64,000 nucleotides of DNA from Bicyclus anynana (GCF_947172395.1 NC_069092.1:9903418-9967417), one strand, 5' to 3'. Counted from the first letter of the stretch, positions 1-11,300 are shown. Notes: generated by a model from the sequence alone, not told the origin. Numbers and translations are program-made.

Positions 1-1073
1 AGGATTCGGTGTGTCGTAGTCTTTCTTTAGGTTTAGGTGTTTTGAAACTGTGTATTACGTTTTATTTGTGATAAACACAATAACGACAAGAAACTACGAA
101 CGAAACGAAAAATAAAGCTAAAGCATCAAAATTCTTATATTATGGGTTCAAAACGTCTAAATTTTTTATTATTAGTATTTAGCAATGTTGCATATTATGC
201 TTATAAAATACAAATATCAGTGCATAATAAAAACGACCATACGTATACTCAAAATATAGTGATTGTATTAAATGGTATTATTGTACAGTCCATTTATATG
301 TCCAAGCTAAGCGAAATTTTCTTGTAGAATTTCATATATCATCAATTTCCTCTTACACACCTTTTAACTATAACTCTCTTGTTTCAACTTCTCCCCTTAG
401 TCCTCCCACTTGCAATACTGATATACCAGCTTAGTTTATTTAATTATGTCACAATACCTTACACTTATATTACTTACGTACTTTACAATGGCACTATCGC
501 CCAAGGCATATATCGGTAAGGCACATCGTACATTCCTCCACAGCAAAAATACTCGTTTATAAGCTTCAAGAATTATGTACCTTATTACAGTGCAATAGTA
601 ACTATAATGCAGACTGGGCGCAAAATGTTAGCGTAACAGATTGTAGGGCAATTACTAGGAAATTAACCCATCAATCTTTTGCAATAAGGATATAATGCAC
701 CTGCGACTAATAAGTACCTCCTAACTAATGATTAGTAGTAGTGGTCAATCTAATGTTAAGATTTCGTAGATTAATTTTATGGATCAACCTAACCTGGATC
801 CCGGTTTTAATGCACGAAACTGCGGTAGGTAAAATTCTAACACCCAATAAATCTGGCCATAAATCCGAGAATGTTTTCTTTTCAAAACGTTTTATATATC
901 CATGAGTATAACTTTGCAGAAGATCCAATATGAGAAATCAAAACAGTCTGAGTAAGTGCATCGTACATGTTTTTATGAAGTCGAGAATAGCTGAAAAAAC
1001 AAGCGCTTTTAAAGGGTAGGCATCTTCAAACAATCACATCGTTTATGATACAATGAACCAACGATCAATCCAT
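1..1073. other. AT-rich non-coding sequence, no gene seen
   Basis: Only short open frames without recognisable protein similarity occur here. If how starts upstream of the window, this is intronic; otherwise it is intergenic. Confidence 0.5.
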
Positions 1074-1338
1074 ACTAATATATTAAACGCGAAAGTCAGT
1101 CCGTATGTCACCTTTTTACGGCTAAACCGCTGAACCGATTTCGATAAATCTATACTAATATATATTATAAAGCTGAAGAGTTTGATTGAACGCGCTAATC
1201 TCAGGAACTACTAGTCCGATTTGAAAAAAATCTTTCAGTGTAAGACAGCCCATTTATCGAGGAAGGCTATAGGCTATATATTATCCACCTACGGGAACGG
1301 TAACCACGCGGGTGAAACTGCGCGGCGTTAGCTAGTTT
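1074..1338 (-). repeat. Two adjacent LINE 3'-tail fragments
   Basis: Positions 1074-1147 resemble a LINE tail with the usual segment in which an aaccgatt-type motif is followed by an AT-rich end. Positions 1148-1338 are one of five copies in the window of a tail that, read on the minus strand, runs from gctaacgccgcgc to ctttataat...attagtatag. Other copies are at 5576, 6532, 49254 and 54530. The AT-rich microsatellite-like end is typical of RTE-type LINE 3' ends. Confidence 0.7.
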
Positions 1339-1417
1339 TGGTAATAAATTGGAATATAGGGCAGACACAGACAACTTTTAATCCCGGAAAAATCTATGGT
1401 GACTACAGGATTTGTGA

Positions 1418-1620
1418 TTTTTTTTATTTTTATTCTGTACAAGTTAGCCCTTGACTACAATCTCACCTGATGGTAAGTGATGATATAGTCTAAGATGGAA
1501 GCGGGCTAACTTGTTAGGAGGAGGATGAAAATCCATACTCCTTTCGGTTTCTACACGACATCGTATCGGAACGCTAAATCGCTTGGCGGTACGTCTTTGT
1601 CGGTAGGGTTTTAACTAGAA
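1418..1620 (-). repeat. tRNA-derived SINE, family A, truncated copy
   Basis: Body and tail of the commonest SINE in the window, on the minus strand, with a T-rich start (the A-rich tail in reverse) and the segments acaagttagcccttgac and gcttggcggtacgtctttg. The tRNA-like head is missing, so the copy is 5'-truncated. Confidence 0.85.
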
Positions 1621-1994
1621 AGGTGTAAAACAGAAGTTTACGCCGGGCAGGTGAAAATTGCAATATAAAATGATTCAATGTTCTATGTTATAAAAGTCCG
1701 ATTTCTGAAAGACTCACTAACCATTTCGAGCTTTCCTCGATTGTCTAAAACAAAAATGTCATATCATGAAATATTAAACCAAAATGGAAATTAAGAATGC
1801 ATAATAATGCCAATTTAACAAATCACTGCTTTTATTTTATATAACAATTTCTTTGTGGTTAGAAAGCACGTGACTGCGGTGGAAACCTGTTATTTTAGTG
1901 CGTAAAACTGTTATTTTACGTTGTCGACCATTTAAATAACGTTTTGCATAATGGTTGCAAGATTTCTAGTTTCGCGTAATCAATATAATGCAGA

Positions 1995-2114
1995 TTATAA
2001 TCGGTCCAGGCGTCTTTGAGTAATCGGTGTACATACATAAAAAAAAAAAAAAAAATAAAAAAAAAAAAATACCGACTGAATTGAGAACCTCCTCCTTTTT
2101 GAAGTCGGTTAAAA
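1995..2114 (-). repeat. End fragment of hairpin element family (aaccgacttc family)
   Basis: On the minus strand this starts with ttaaccgacttcaaaaagg and continues through a long homopolymer and an accgattactcaaagacg segment. It matches the starts of the full copies at 40005 and 61059-62180. Confidence 0.8.
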
Positions 2115-2307
2115 AGTACTTAATCCGATTCAAAGGCGTGCTAATTCCCATGGTTGAGTTAAACTGACTATTTATAGAGCTTGTTACACTGGCTCGGGCT
2201 GAAATGCAATTGATGTTTATCGATTAGATGCGCCGATAGCGAGGGCGTTTCCACTGTAGAAATAATTACCTATGTATATTAATAAATCAAATTATTTATT
2301 AATCGAT

Positions 2308-2525
2308 ATTAATCAATCTATAATATAAAAATGAATCGCAAAATGCGTTGGTAAGCGCATAACTCAACAGCGCCTGGAACAATTTGGCCAATTCTTTTTT
2401 TTAAATGTTCGTTGAAGTTCTAAGATGGTTTTTTACGGCGAGAAAAAGGGTAGGCGTAGGCTAGGGGTAGTTGAAAGTTTACATCGTGTATCACGTGGAC
2501 TAAGTCGCGGGCGTCCTCTAGTAAT
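2308..2525 (-). repeat. LINE 3'-tail-like fragment
   Basis: Begins with an AT-rich ataatataaaaatgaatcgc end and closes with a degenerate gacgaagtcgcgggcgtcc-type segment (here gactaagtcgcgggcgtcc) before ctagt. That segment is the reverse complement of the start of the tails at 11995, 54242 and 59222. Confidence 0.65.
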
Positions 2526-3148
2526 TAAATACTTTTAAGTAAGTCTGTATTTGACTGAGTGAGTTATTTTTGATCATGAAAAATAAATCAAATAATTAAC
2601 TTATACATAATTTTACATCATTGTTAATAAATAAAATAATTTCTATAAAGTATAATATTAATCTATGATTAAACACTTTTCAGTCCCTACCTACATCTGT
2701 ATTAGACTAATTGAATGAGTTATTTATACATCATGAAAAAATGCATTTTACATTTGAGGTTATGTTTGATTAATACCATTTTTCGTGCTTTCATCGCACA
2801 TCTGATAACGTTTCAAATCTAAATAAATTATCGAAACGTTATTTTAAAATCAACAGACGTCCGTTACTTTTGTAAACATATGGATAAAAATCACATATGT
2901 ATTTTAGGTACAGATCTCGGTTGCAAATGTTGAGGGTTTCTTTTTAGGGTTCCATTTGCAAAAGCTAAAACAGGACCCTAATACTAAGACTCCGTTGTCC
3001 TTTCGTTTGTCACTAAGCTGTGTCTCATGAAACGTTAAAGTTACTTGATAATATATAATTGATAATATAATAATATTATGTTCCTCGATTACAGATGATA
3101 TTAACATTCTCTATTTATGTTATTGTGGAGGAGATGTATCAATGTTGG

Positions 3149-3184
3149 TATAAATAAGAGGCTATTTGATAACTTGAGCTCAGT
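3149..3184 (+). promoter_or_regulatory. TATA box plus TCAGT initiator
   Basis: TATAAATA lies at 3149-3156 and the arthropod initiator TCAGT at 3180-3184. The presumed start A is at 3182, about 33 nt from the first T of the TATA box, which is close to canonical spacing. A perfect 8-bp stem (3194-3201 with 3212-3219, 10-nt loop) follows 12 nt downstream. It may be a host promoter or the promoter of a solo LTR; the sequence alone does not decide. Confidence 0.45.
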
Positions 3185-3257
3185 TGTTTGTTAGGCAGCG
3201 TAGACACCGTCACGCTGCCAGTCGCGTTAGTGATTTCATAAATTGTTTAGTGTGGGC

Positions 3258-3282
3258 ATGGAGAACATGTCGGGCAGGGAAG
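3258..3282 (+). other. Possible short first coding exon after the 3182 promoter
   Basis: The first ATG after the predicted start is at 3258; a second in-frame ATG is at 3267. Eight codons (MENMSGRE) are followed by a strong donor, ag then gtgagt at 3283. The exon would end in phase 1, whereas the first visible how KH exon needs phase 0, so a direct join is not in frame. I do not know what gene, if any, it belongs to. Confidence 0.22.
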
Positions 3283-4102
3283 GTGAGTGATGATGCATTC
3301 TAAAGGATCCCTTAAACCTACTCCCAATGTCACAAGTCCTGGGAACTGCTCGAGGTGTTTCCTCTACCACAAAATAATGATACAGTCACTGTTGCTGCCA
3401 CCCGTCACGGCACAATTAATTGCCGCTATAACAACAAATATTTAAGGGGGGGTTCCCCGTACAACAAACGTGATTTTTTTGCTATTTTTATAGACAATGG
3501 TACGGAACCATTCGTGCGCGAGTCCGACTCACACTTGGCCGGTTTTTAGGAAATGTTTTCTTAACCTTAACTATTAAGCCGCATCGTTATTTCCTTGTAC
3601 CAGCTGCAGTACTAACTCAATTTGAGTTATGATCAACTGGGAAGCATTTAGAATGCCTAACCTACATTCTGTTGCGACCACCGTGTTAATTGGTACTGAG
3701 CAATCTGCCGTGACCGTAACGACCCCTTTGCAAGGATTTATTTTACTATCAGTCATCTATTTAGAAACTAATTTGCATAATGTCATTCCATTAAAAATTT
3801 TAAAAGCTTCGAAACAAAACCTACTTTACTCAACTGGGATTATTAAAAAAATCACTTAGATATAAAGTTCATTTTAATATTTCTTCCTAAAATGCGATGA
3901 CAAAGTGAAGCAATGCTCTAAAAACCTTTTGGAACTATATTTTGTCAAGTCATCATCTCTAAAAAATGCCCCGATATCTAAGTGAATAAAGAAATACTTA
4001 AAATAATAGGAGGCAAAGCTAAAGCTCAACACAGATTGTCTATTTTCGCGGGAAATATAGTAAAATAATCTATTTATTATACATTGTTGCACGAAGCTTG
4101 TT

Positions 4103-4632
4103 TGATGATGAAGTCGCAAGGGGCCTCTAGAAACTTTAGCTCTCCTTAACTTAACAAGATCAACCTATCGAGTTTGGCCTTATTAATTGTCTACGTAATC
4201 AAACTGCGGTATCAATAAATATAATTATGCTATACTTATTACATCGTTTATTATAAAGAAAAAAATTGTTTATCTATACTTTTTTACTAATACTAGCGGA
4301 CCCAGTCAAGCTTCTCTTTGACTAACGTACACTACTCCACTCTACCCTACCCTACCCTACCCCTTCATTACCCCCTCCCCCCTACCCTACCCCTACCCCT
4401 TGACTGTTAAAAGATTGTATGGGAAATAAAAAAGGGTTGTTTTTATGGTTTTCCCGGCAATTAATCTATTTTTTCTCACCATTTTAACCTTCCCTATACC
4501 TACCTCCACGAACATTTCAAGACCAAGATAAATCCGTTGAGCAGTTCTTGAGTTTTATAGAACAGCAACTCATTTTTAAATATAGGTGATGATGAAGTCG
4601 CAAGGGGCCTTTAGAAACTTTAGCTCTCCTTA
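4103..4632. repeat. 46-bp direct repeats flanking 438 bp
   Basis: The blocks 4103-4148 and 4587-4632 (tgatgatgaagtcgcaagg...) match at 45 of 46 bases. The sequence between contains a LINE-tail-like segment. Confidence 0.8.
4296..4585 (+). repeat. LINE 3'-tail with CCCTA-rich microsatellite
   Basis: Starts with actagcggacccagtcaagc and ends with the gagcagttcttgagtttt-type segment before an AT-rich end. A degenerate CCCTA/CCCCTA tract lies at 4339-4400. A related copy is at 26600-26815 on the other strand. Confidence 0.65.
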
Positions 4633-4837
4633 TCTATATAGATAATAGAGATAAAGTTTGTGGTATTGTAGAGGGTATTCTCTAGATCTAATGAAATGGT
4701 TTTAAAAATTCTTTCACCACTGGAAAGCCACGTTATTTGTGAGTATCATAGGCTATATTTTATCCCTACGCCGGTAAAACTGTGGGACGTCGGCTATTTA
4801 TTAAATATATTATGTACTAGTGTAGGCACGCAACTCC

Positions 4838-5012
4838 GTTTGTGTAATATTTTAAAAAATCCCGAAGGTACTTTGGATTTTTCCGGGATAAAAAGCAGCA
4901 TATGTCCAATTTATCTCTATACCCAGTTTCATCTAAATCGGTTAAGCTGTATGACCGTGAAAAATTAACAGACAGACTTACTTTCGCATTTATAATATTC
5001 GTATGGATTTTC
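4838..5012 (+). repeat. LINE 3'-tail fragment
   Basis: Contains the ttttccgggataaaaagcag segment, then aaatcggttaagctg, gacagactta and an AT-rich end, the same order as in the 54242 and 59222 copies. Confidence 0.65.
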
Positions 5013-5504
5013 AAAATTTCATTATTAAGTAGTGATTTGATACATACATATGTGTTTATTTTTATTTATAACATAGTTCAGATGTATCTAAATAGCGTCG
5101 TACGTTATGTGTGCGTTTTCTAAAATACAGTAATTACTTTTGTCATGAAAATATCAACTGGTTGTGAGTACATATGTGGGCGCGTAGCCAACTGGTGCGA
5201 CGCTATTTCAACATGGCTCCGCGTCCGTCTCAGCTTTGTTCGCACTTGGGAAAAATAAAGTCTGCAATGTTATTGACAAGCGACAGACGTTTGGAAGTCT
5301 AACAGTACCTACGTCAGTGTATTCCTAATTTGCGTTGAAAATGTCGATAAAGTATATTGTTGCGGGAGATGACAAAAAAATAAAATGAAAAATATGGCAG
5401 AATACAATTTTAATAAAACACGTAACGTTTACCGTATTAAAAATTGTATTTCTATCACGTAAACTTAGTATTAAGACTCCAAAGTTTTCATAATTTAGAA
5501 GAAA

Positions 5505-5895
5505 CTAGCGGACACCCGCGATTTCGTCCGTGAAATTTAGCTTTTTAAAAATCCCGCGGAAACCTTGGATGTTATCTATACTAATATTATAAAGCTGAAG
5601 AGTTTGTTTAATTGAACGCGCTAATCTCAGGAACTACTGGTCCGATTTGAAAAATTATTTCAGTGTTAGATAGCCTATTTATCGAGGAAGGCTATAGACT
5701 ATATATTATTCCCATATTCCTACGAGAACGGGAATCACGCGAGTGAAATCGCGCGGCGTCGGCTAGTTATACATATAAACCTTCCTCTTCAATCATTCTA
5801 TCTATTAATAAAAACCGCATCAAAATCCGTTGCATAGTTTTAAAGATTTAAGCATACATAGGGACAGAGAAAGCGACTTTGTTTTATATACATAG
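5505..5895. repeat. LINE tail interrupted by a second LINE tail (nested insertion)
   Basis: The outer tail starts at 5505 (actagcggacacccgcg) and appears to resume at 5769 (aaccttcctcttcaatc through agagaaagcgactttg). Between them, 5576-5768 is a minus-strand copy of the tail family seen at 1148, 6532, 49254 and 54530. A further related fragment is at 5986-6085. Confidence 0.7.
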
Positions 5896-6531
5896 TATAT
5901 ATTGATGTGGTAAAAGAAAATGTGATGAAAATGAACATGCCCATTATATTTTCATGAACATATAAATTGTCCGTAACATCGTTTGGGTGAAATTTTGTAT
6001 GGCAGTTTCCGGGTTAAAAGTAGCCTATGTAATCTATCTATCAAATTTAGTGAAATCGGTTCAGTAGTTGCGACATAGAGGAGTAACAAACTTATTTACA
6101 AACTTTTGCCTTTATAACATTATTTATGACGTGAAGTATGAAATCAATGGATGTTTGTAACTCAATAACACAATAGAATTTGGTAGGTAGAGATATATTA
6201 TTGTGAAAGACAGTAGAAATCCTACATTGCTGCGGACCAAGACGCGTGTGGGAGCTAGTATTATTAAATTTCTCTGCAAACATTTATGGGATATGTAAAA
6301 TCTAACATGAAAGAGAAGTTTCCTCATACGTTTTGCCATAACCTCGTAACCATTAAATAGAGACACACTCCATGGTATTTCTGTACTAGCATGGGTAATA
6401 TAAAAACCCGTAAACAGAATAACGCACGTTGCAAATTTATATGTCTTGCAAAATTTTTTTATCAATCATGTTATACGTATTTAGTAGATGTGCCATTTCT
6501 TTCTATCTGGATGGTAGATTCAATGAATCTA

Positions 6532-6723
6532 TACTAATATTATAAAGCTGAATAGTTTGTTTGTTTGTTTGTTTGTTTGTTTGTTTGATTGATCGATTGA
6601 TTGAACGCGCTAATCTCAGGAACTACTGCTCCGATTTGAAAAATTCTTTCAGTGTTTGATAGCCCATTTATCGAGGAAGGTTACAGGCTATATAATATCC
6701 CCGTATTCCTACGGGAACGGGAA
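6532..6723 (-). repeat. LINE 3'-tail with expanded TTTG microsatellite
   Basis: Same family as 1148 and 5576, with a run of about seven TTTG units at 6553-6585 in the variable region. The copy stops at ctacgggaacgggaa, short of the usual end. Confidence 0.8.
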
Positions 6724-7567
6724 GTTTAATGATAAATAAAATCTTAACTTTTCTTTGAAATTAGGTATTTACTATAATACAATTTAGTCCTTCGTATTCA
6801 GCAATTTAAAGTCGATCGTAAAGTTTTCTTTTTTTTTCAATACAGTAACATTGTATGGTAAAATATTTCAACCAAAAGTAATAAATTCAAACAATTTACA
6901 CGCTGTCACGCGAGACAATCCGATGTGACACGCGTGACAAATATTTAGGCTTAATTTTATCCACCATTTACTCTTAAACATTTTAGAGTTTACCCGAAAG
7001 TAATACGAAATGACTGTATGGGAAAACAACTACTATGATATTGTGCGTCCATTGGCTCTATTCCAGTTGTTCCATTTCTTACACGGGACGGGAGAATGAT
7101 AGTCGTTCACGGTTCGTATACGTCGAACTGGCCACGGCTTTGATGCTAGGGAATGAGGTTGTGGTCTAATGTTCTGTGCTCGTAATGCTCCCCAGTATAC
7201 GTGCTGCAAGCTAGATTACTGTATTAACGCCGGCAGTTAAACCAACTGTTACGCATTTAATGTCCAAATACAAGGCACCGTTTTGTAATCAATGTGGGTA
7301 TTTTCCGGTATACGAGTATTGCACTCCTTCTAGAATTTGTTGTTTTTGTTGAACTAGCAGTGTACATATTGTTGTTTTATAACCAATCAAAATAACACAC
7401 AATCTTCAAACTAATCACAAAATATTACGTACAAGAAAACATTAAGCATCTAATAAATATTACGGTGGACGGCTACAACTGACTTTTGACGCTTTTCTTC
7501 GACTACCCTCTGGTAGCAGTCATTACAAAAATGTATGTAATTGTATTTTTCTTTTCTTTTCTTACAG

Positions 7568-7684
7568 TTCAACTTTGTGGGGAGGATTCTCGGACCCAGA
7601 GGCATGACTGCAAAACAGTTGGAACAAGAAACCGGATGCAAAATCATGGTCAGGGGCAAAGGATCTATGAGGGACAAGAAAAAG
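7568..7684 (+). CDS. how: how exon: first half of the KH domain
   Basis: This 117-nt internal exon (39 codons, phase 0 at both ends) begins after a ttcttacag acceptor and ends at a gtatgt donor. It encodes FNFVGRILGPRG through GSMRDKKK. The GPRG is the KH GxxG loop that contacts RNA, and KQLEQETGCKIMVRGKGS is the following helix and strand of the maxi-KH fold of STAR proteins. I recognise it as How/Quaking from near-identity to the fly and vertebrate KH domains. How binds ACUAAC-type sites in pre-mRNA and mRNA and controls splicing, export and stability, mainly in muscle, tendon and glia in flies. The preceding exon with QUA1 is not visible in the window. No in-frame ATG makes this a plausible first exon. 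Confidence 0.96.
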
Positions 7685-8129
7685 GTATGTTTTTATTAAA
7701 CTTATACTTCATTTTATATACACTTTTGATAAAAAATAACCATCTTTATTAATCTCTTTTTTATTTCACGCAGCTTCTAATGGAATGCAAGTCAGGTTTA
7801 TTTTATACGATACTTTTTACTAAGAGGTTTATTAGAAACATGCGTCAAGATAATTCCATGAAGTAAGATCCTTTTAAAGGATTTATAGCATCCGTATTTC
7901 ATATTATTATCGCGTTATTTGCACTAAAAGTTGTATGTCTATTTGTTTTAGTCATCCTAAATCCTACAATATTTTGTCTTAATTCATGTTTACGAGCGTT
8001 TTTGAAGCACTAAGCATTCTTGGCACTGGTGTTCCTTTTTCTAACGGAATAATTTCGTTCATATAAATCGGGATAAAATGTCTGCTATATATTACGTGTC
8101 CAATGATTTATTATTTGGGCGTATTCCAG

Positions 8130-8270
8130 GAGGATGCAAACAGGGGGAAACCAAATTGGGAGCATCTGGCCGACGATTTACACGTACTGCTCACAGTTGA
8201 GGACACCGAGAATCGGGCGAAGATCAAGTTGGCCAGAGCCGTTGAAGAAGTTAAACGCCTTCTTATTCCA
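8130..8270 (+). CDS. how: how exon: second half of the KH domain
   Basis: This 141-nt exon (47 codons, phase 0 at both ends) lies between a gtattccag acceptor and a gtgagtat donor. It encodes EDANRGKPNWEHLADDLHV and continues to VKRLLIP. It carries the variable loop, the DLHVLLTVED strand and the long C-terminal helix of the extended KH domain, collinear with How/Quaking without gaps. It joins 7568-7684 in frame across a 445-nt intron. Confidence 0.96.
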
Positions 8271-8317
8271 GTGAGTATATCAATTTTATAAGCAAAACAT
8301 ATCAAAAAAATCAATAA

Positions 8318-8770
8318 AAATAATCAAAATTCATTTATTTCAAGTAGGCTCAATTTACAAGCACTTTTGACACGTCAGTTGACTATTTGTAAAGATTCTA
8401 CCACCGGTTCGGAAGGCAGGTTCTGCTGAGAAGATACCGGCAAGATACTCAACAGTTGCTCTTTTGAAATGAAAAAGTCATACAGTGCTATAATTTACAA
8501 TTGATAACAATTACAATATCTTATAGTTTTACTTCCTGTGTGAAGGTGGAAGCTGATCCAATGGCCTCCAAGCACCTTTATCGTTAAGGAACTCATCAAT
8601 AGTGTAGTAACCTCGACTAAGTAAATGTTTTTTAACACATTGCTTAAAGTTGTGCATTGGCAAGTCCATCACAGTCTTGGGGATCTTGTTATAGAAGAGT
8701 ACACCCAAACCTATAAATATCTGTAATGTTTGCGCACTCTCTGATGATCAGATCTCTCGGTTAATTACTT
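8318..8770 (-). repeat. 5'-truncated LINE 3' end with coding remnant, in how intron
   Basis: On the minus strand, about 8541-8700 still reads as the end of a LINE reverse transcriptase ORF (FYNKIPKTVMDLP, LLSRGYYTIDEFLNDK). A 3' UTR follows, ending in a segment around gtaaattgagcctacttg. The same 3' UTR recurs at 42456 and 53262. The family looks CR1/Jockey-like, but I cannot place the clade. It is an insertion in the 8271-10145 intron. Confidence 0.75.
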
Positions 8771-10145
8771 CCTCTGGGTTAAACACTGAATCTACTTAGT
8801 AACACGCACTACTGTAACACCCAAGTGCAACTGCTCCACTACTAGCTATCCGTCTCACACACCCGCAAGGATGTGGAGGAAACAGTTCCGGGATTGGACC
8901 CCTTTACTGTGATTGCAGACGCCTGCCGTGAATACGGTCAGGGTCATTGGGAAGCCATTATAGGCTTAAAGTTGATGATCAAGGAAATCATCTGGGCTGG
9001 GTTAATCCCGCTTGTGGGAAGCCCGGCCCCGGTGAGCGTGGCTGAGCCACTGTGATACTGCTCCACTCTCGTGCGAGGCTTGTATTTATAGACTAATCAA
9101 TTGACAGCCTAGGCTGTTGACATATACTATATATGTATTATTTTTAGTGTTTCTAAACCTGAAAATCTTGTAGATAACCTATGCAATCTAAGCATACTTT
9201 TATAGAATATGTGGGTAATTTTCAAATAATTCTTGATCTATTGTAACAGTGTAATATGTTTCTTCTACGAACGCTTCAAGTATCATATATTAGATTTGGT
9301 GAATTTCAATTGCCGCATAAAATTCCTAGCAGGTTTACGCAAAAATCATAAATCAGTTTTAGAAAGGAGAGACATCGTTTGGCATATTTGGAAATTGTAG
9401 AAGAATAACATTACAAATATTATAACCATCACAATATACAAGTTTCCATAACAATTGGTACATTAAAACAATACTTGTAAAAATATGTCAGTTTATATAA
9501 TCTCTAAAATTAGCCCTATATTTTATTATTTAGAAATTTAGTTAGTGTCATAGTATTCATATTTAATCATAGTAATTTAATTAGTTATTAAAATCGTCAT
9601 GTAGTTTGAAAATAGGAGACCTGCGTTCAACTCAAAGTTAATTCAACATAATTTTTCTTACTTATTTATGTAACGTAAAGCAGTTTTGTTGCTCTAAATT
9701 CTATTTCGTGTACAGTACTTTATTTATTACATTGTTATAATAGAAAACTTTTGTACTAACCAATAAATTACGTCTACGAGCAAATCTTTTTTCCTAGACA
9801 TCTAAAAAACTTTGTTGTCGGTGCCAACGTTCCCATTTCTAAGTTCACTAATGCAAGATTTAAAAATATTATCTAGCAAGTTTCTTGCCCTAATGACGTC
9901 ACATTTTCGTCACGTTTTAAATATATTAAAAAAATATTTTCAAGCCCTTGGATATTGTTGCACTAGTGAGAGTATTGTCGTGGTATACGTATTTTGCATT
10001 CCAGTAAGACTTAGGATGCGTCACAGACATCGTGACCCAGAACCCCCAATTTTTTTTTCGCTGACATAGACTCCTTGCAGTTTGTCATGAGAGTCACTGC
10101 TGTAGACTTTAGTTTTTTTTTCTAACTCTAAGTAAATATTTTCAG
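8771..10145. other. Intron sequence, mostly unassigned
   Basis: Positions 8860-9055 are unusually GC-rich, with an open frame of 60 codons that I cannot recognise. From 9060 to 10145 the sequence is AT-rich with nothing identifiable until the polypyrimidine stretch before the 10146 exon. Confidence 0.5.
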
Positions 10146-10251
10146 CAAGCAGATGGCGAGGATGAGCTAAAGAAACGCCAGTTAATGGAGCTGGCCATCA
10201 TAAATGGCACGTACCGCGACTCGAGCGCGAAAGCCGTCGTGCCCGTCAACG
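10146..10251 (+). CDS. how: how exon: QUA2 region
   Basis: This 106-nt exon follows a tattttcag acceptor and ends at 10251 before gtcagt, leaving one base (phase 1). It encodes QADGEDELKKRQLMELAIIN and then GTYRDSSAKAVVPVN. This is the QUA2 segment that follows the KH domain in STAR proteins and extends RNA contact. The block up to GTYRD is almost invariant in How/Quaking; after it the sequence diverges, as expected of the family. Confidence 0.95.
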
Positions 10252-10401
10252 GTCAGTGCCTAATAAGTATGGTCGCTTTCATGTTTTGTCACTAACTTAA
10301 TGTTAAGAACTTACATAATAACTATTAGTGGAAAAATACCCCTACCACAGTACTAAATCAATCGGAAGTTACAATTTGACTGCTTATATGTACAAGTATC
10401 A

Positions 10402-11300
10402 CACTCCGCGGTTTCACCCGCGTAGTTCCCGTACCCGTGGGAATCATCATTATCAACCCATATTCGGCTCACTGCTAAGCTCGAATGTCCTCTCAGAATG
10501 AGAGAGGTTAGGCCAATAGTCTACCACGCTGGCCCAATGCGGATTGGCAGACTTCACACACGCAGAGAATTAAGAAAATTCTCTGGTATGCAGGTTTCCT
10601 CACGATGTTTTCCTTCACCGTTTGAGACACGTGATATTTAATTTCTTAAAATGCACAAAACTGAAAAGTTGGAGGTGCATGCCCCGGACCGGATTCGAAC
10701 CCACAACCTCCGGAATCGGAGGCAGAGGTCATATCCACTGGGCTATCACATATCACATGGCTTTGTACTGGTATAAAAATTTTCAAAATCGTTTCATTAG
10801 ATCCTGAGATACAACCCCCTACAACATCAGGAACTTTTCCTCTTAGTATAGATTAGGTTATAGGCTCACGCCCCGCGGTTTCACCTGTGTAGTTCCCGTT
10901 CCTATGGGAATACGGGGATAAAATATAACCTATGCCTCTCAAAAATAATATGGCTTCCTATAGGTGAAAGAATTTTCAAAATCGGTTTAGTAGATCCATA
11001 GATCCCCTTATAACCTCACAAATATTCCCTGATAGTATAGATTACCTGTATAGATAAGAGCGAATGCAGTTTAAGATGAAAGCTACTGAGTCAAAGATCA
11101 GAAACCATTTATAGCCATAGTTTATAGAACTAGCAAAAAGCTCATCTGATGTTAAAATGAAAACCACCCCCTATTTACCAGAGCATAATTTCTTAAAGCT
11201 TATTCCACCCAGAAATAACATGGCATTCCATTGCTAAAAGAATTTTCAAAATCGACTCAGTAAATCCAGAGATTACCTTATATCCTCATAAATTGAAAAA
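10402..11300 (+). repeat. Three head-to-tail LINE-tail copies in how intron
   Basis: Each copy shows all or part of the ccgcggtttcacc...tagttcccgt...attttcaaaatcg...tagtatagatt pattern. They are at 10402-10857 (split by a SINE), 10858-11047 and about 11150-11300 (degenerate). A related copy is at 44448. Confidence 0.7.
10444..10750 (-). repeat. tRNA-derived SINE, family B, near full-length
   Basis: On the minus strand the head is a tRNA-like block with gatagcccagtggatatgac and a B box ggttcgaatcc. The body continues with tctgcgtgtgtgaagtctgc and ctcgag-region variants, ending near tatgggttgataatgatg. It interrupts the LINE tail that starts at 10402. Other copies: 30699, 38965, 43423, 50631 and 63818. 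Confidence 0.88.

Larger units (their letters stand above)
2935..3548 (+). repeat. Dispersed insect repeat in two halves around a promoter-like segment
   Basis: The left part (about 2946-3036) has the agggttcc...aggaccc...actaagactccg pattern, and the right part (about 3405-3547) has ctataacaacaaat, a g-run, acaacaaacgtgattttt and cgagtccgactcacacttgg. I recognise both as the ends of one repeat widespread in Lepidoptera. The middle (about 3040-3400) does not match that repeat as I remember it, and may be an insert. A small fragment of the right end recurs near 46727-46780. Confidence 0.55.

Noticed and set aside
4339..4400. CCCTA-rich run as an interstitial telomere
   Set aside because: Insect telomere repeat is TTAGG/CCTAA; this run is CCCTA/CCCCTA and sits inside a LINE tail as a microsatellite.
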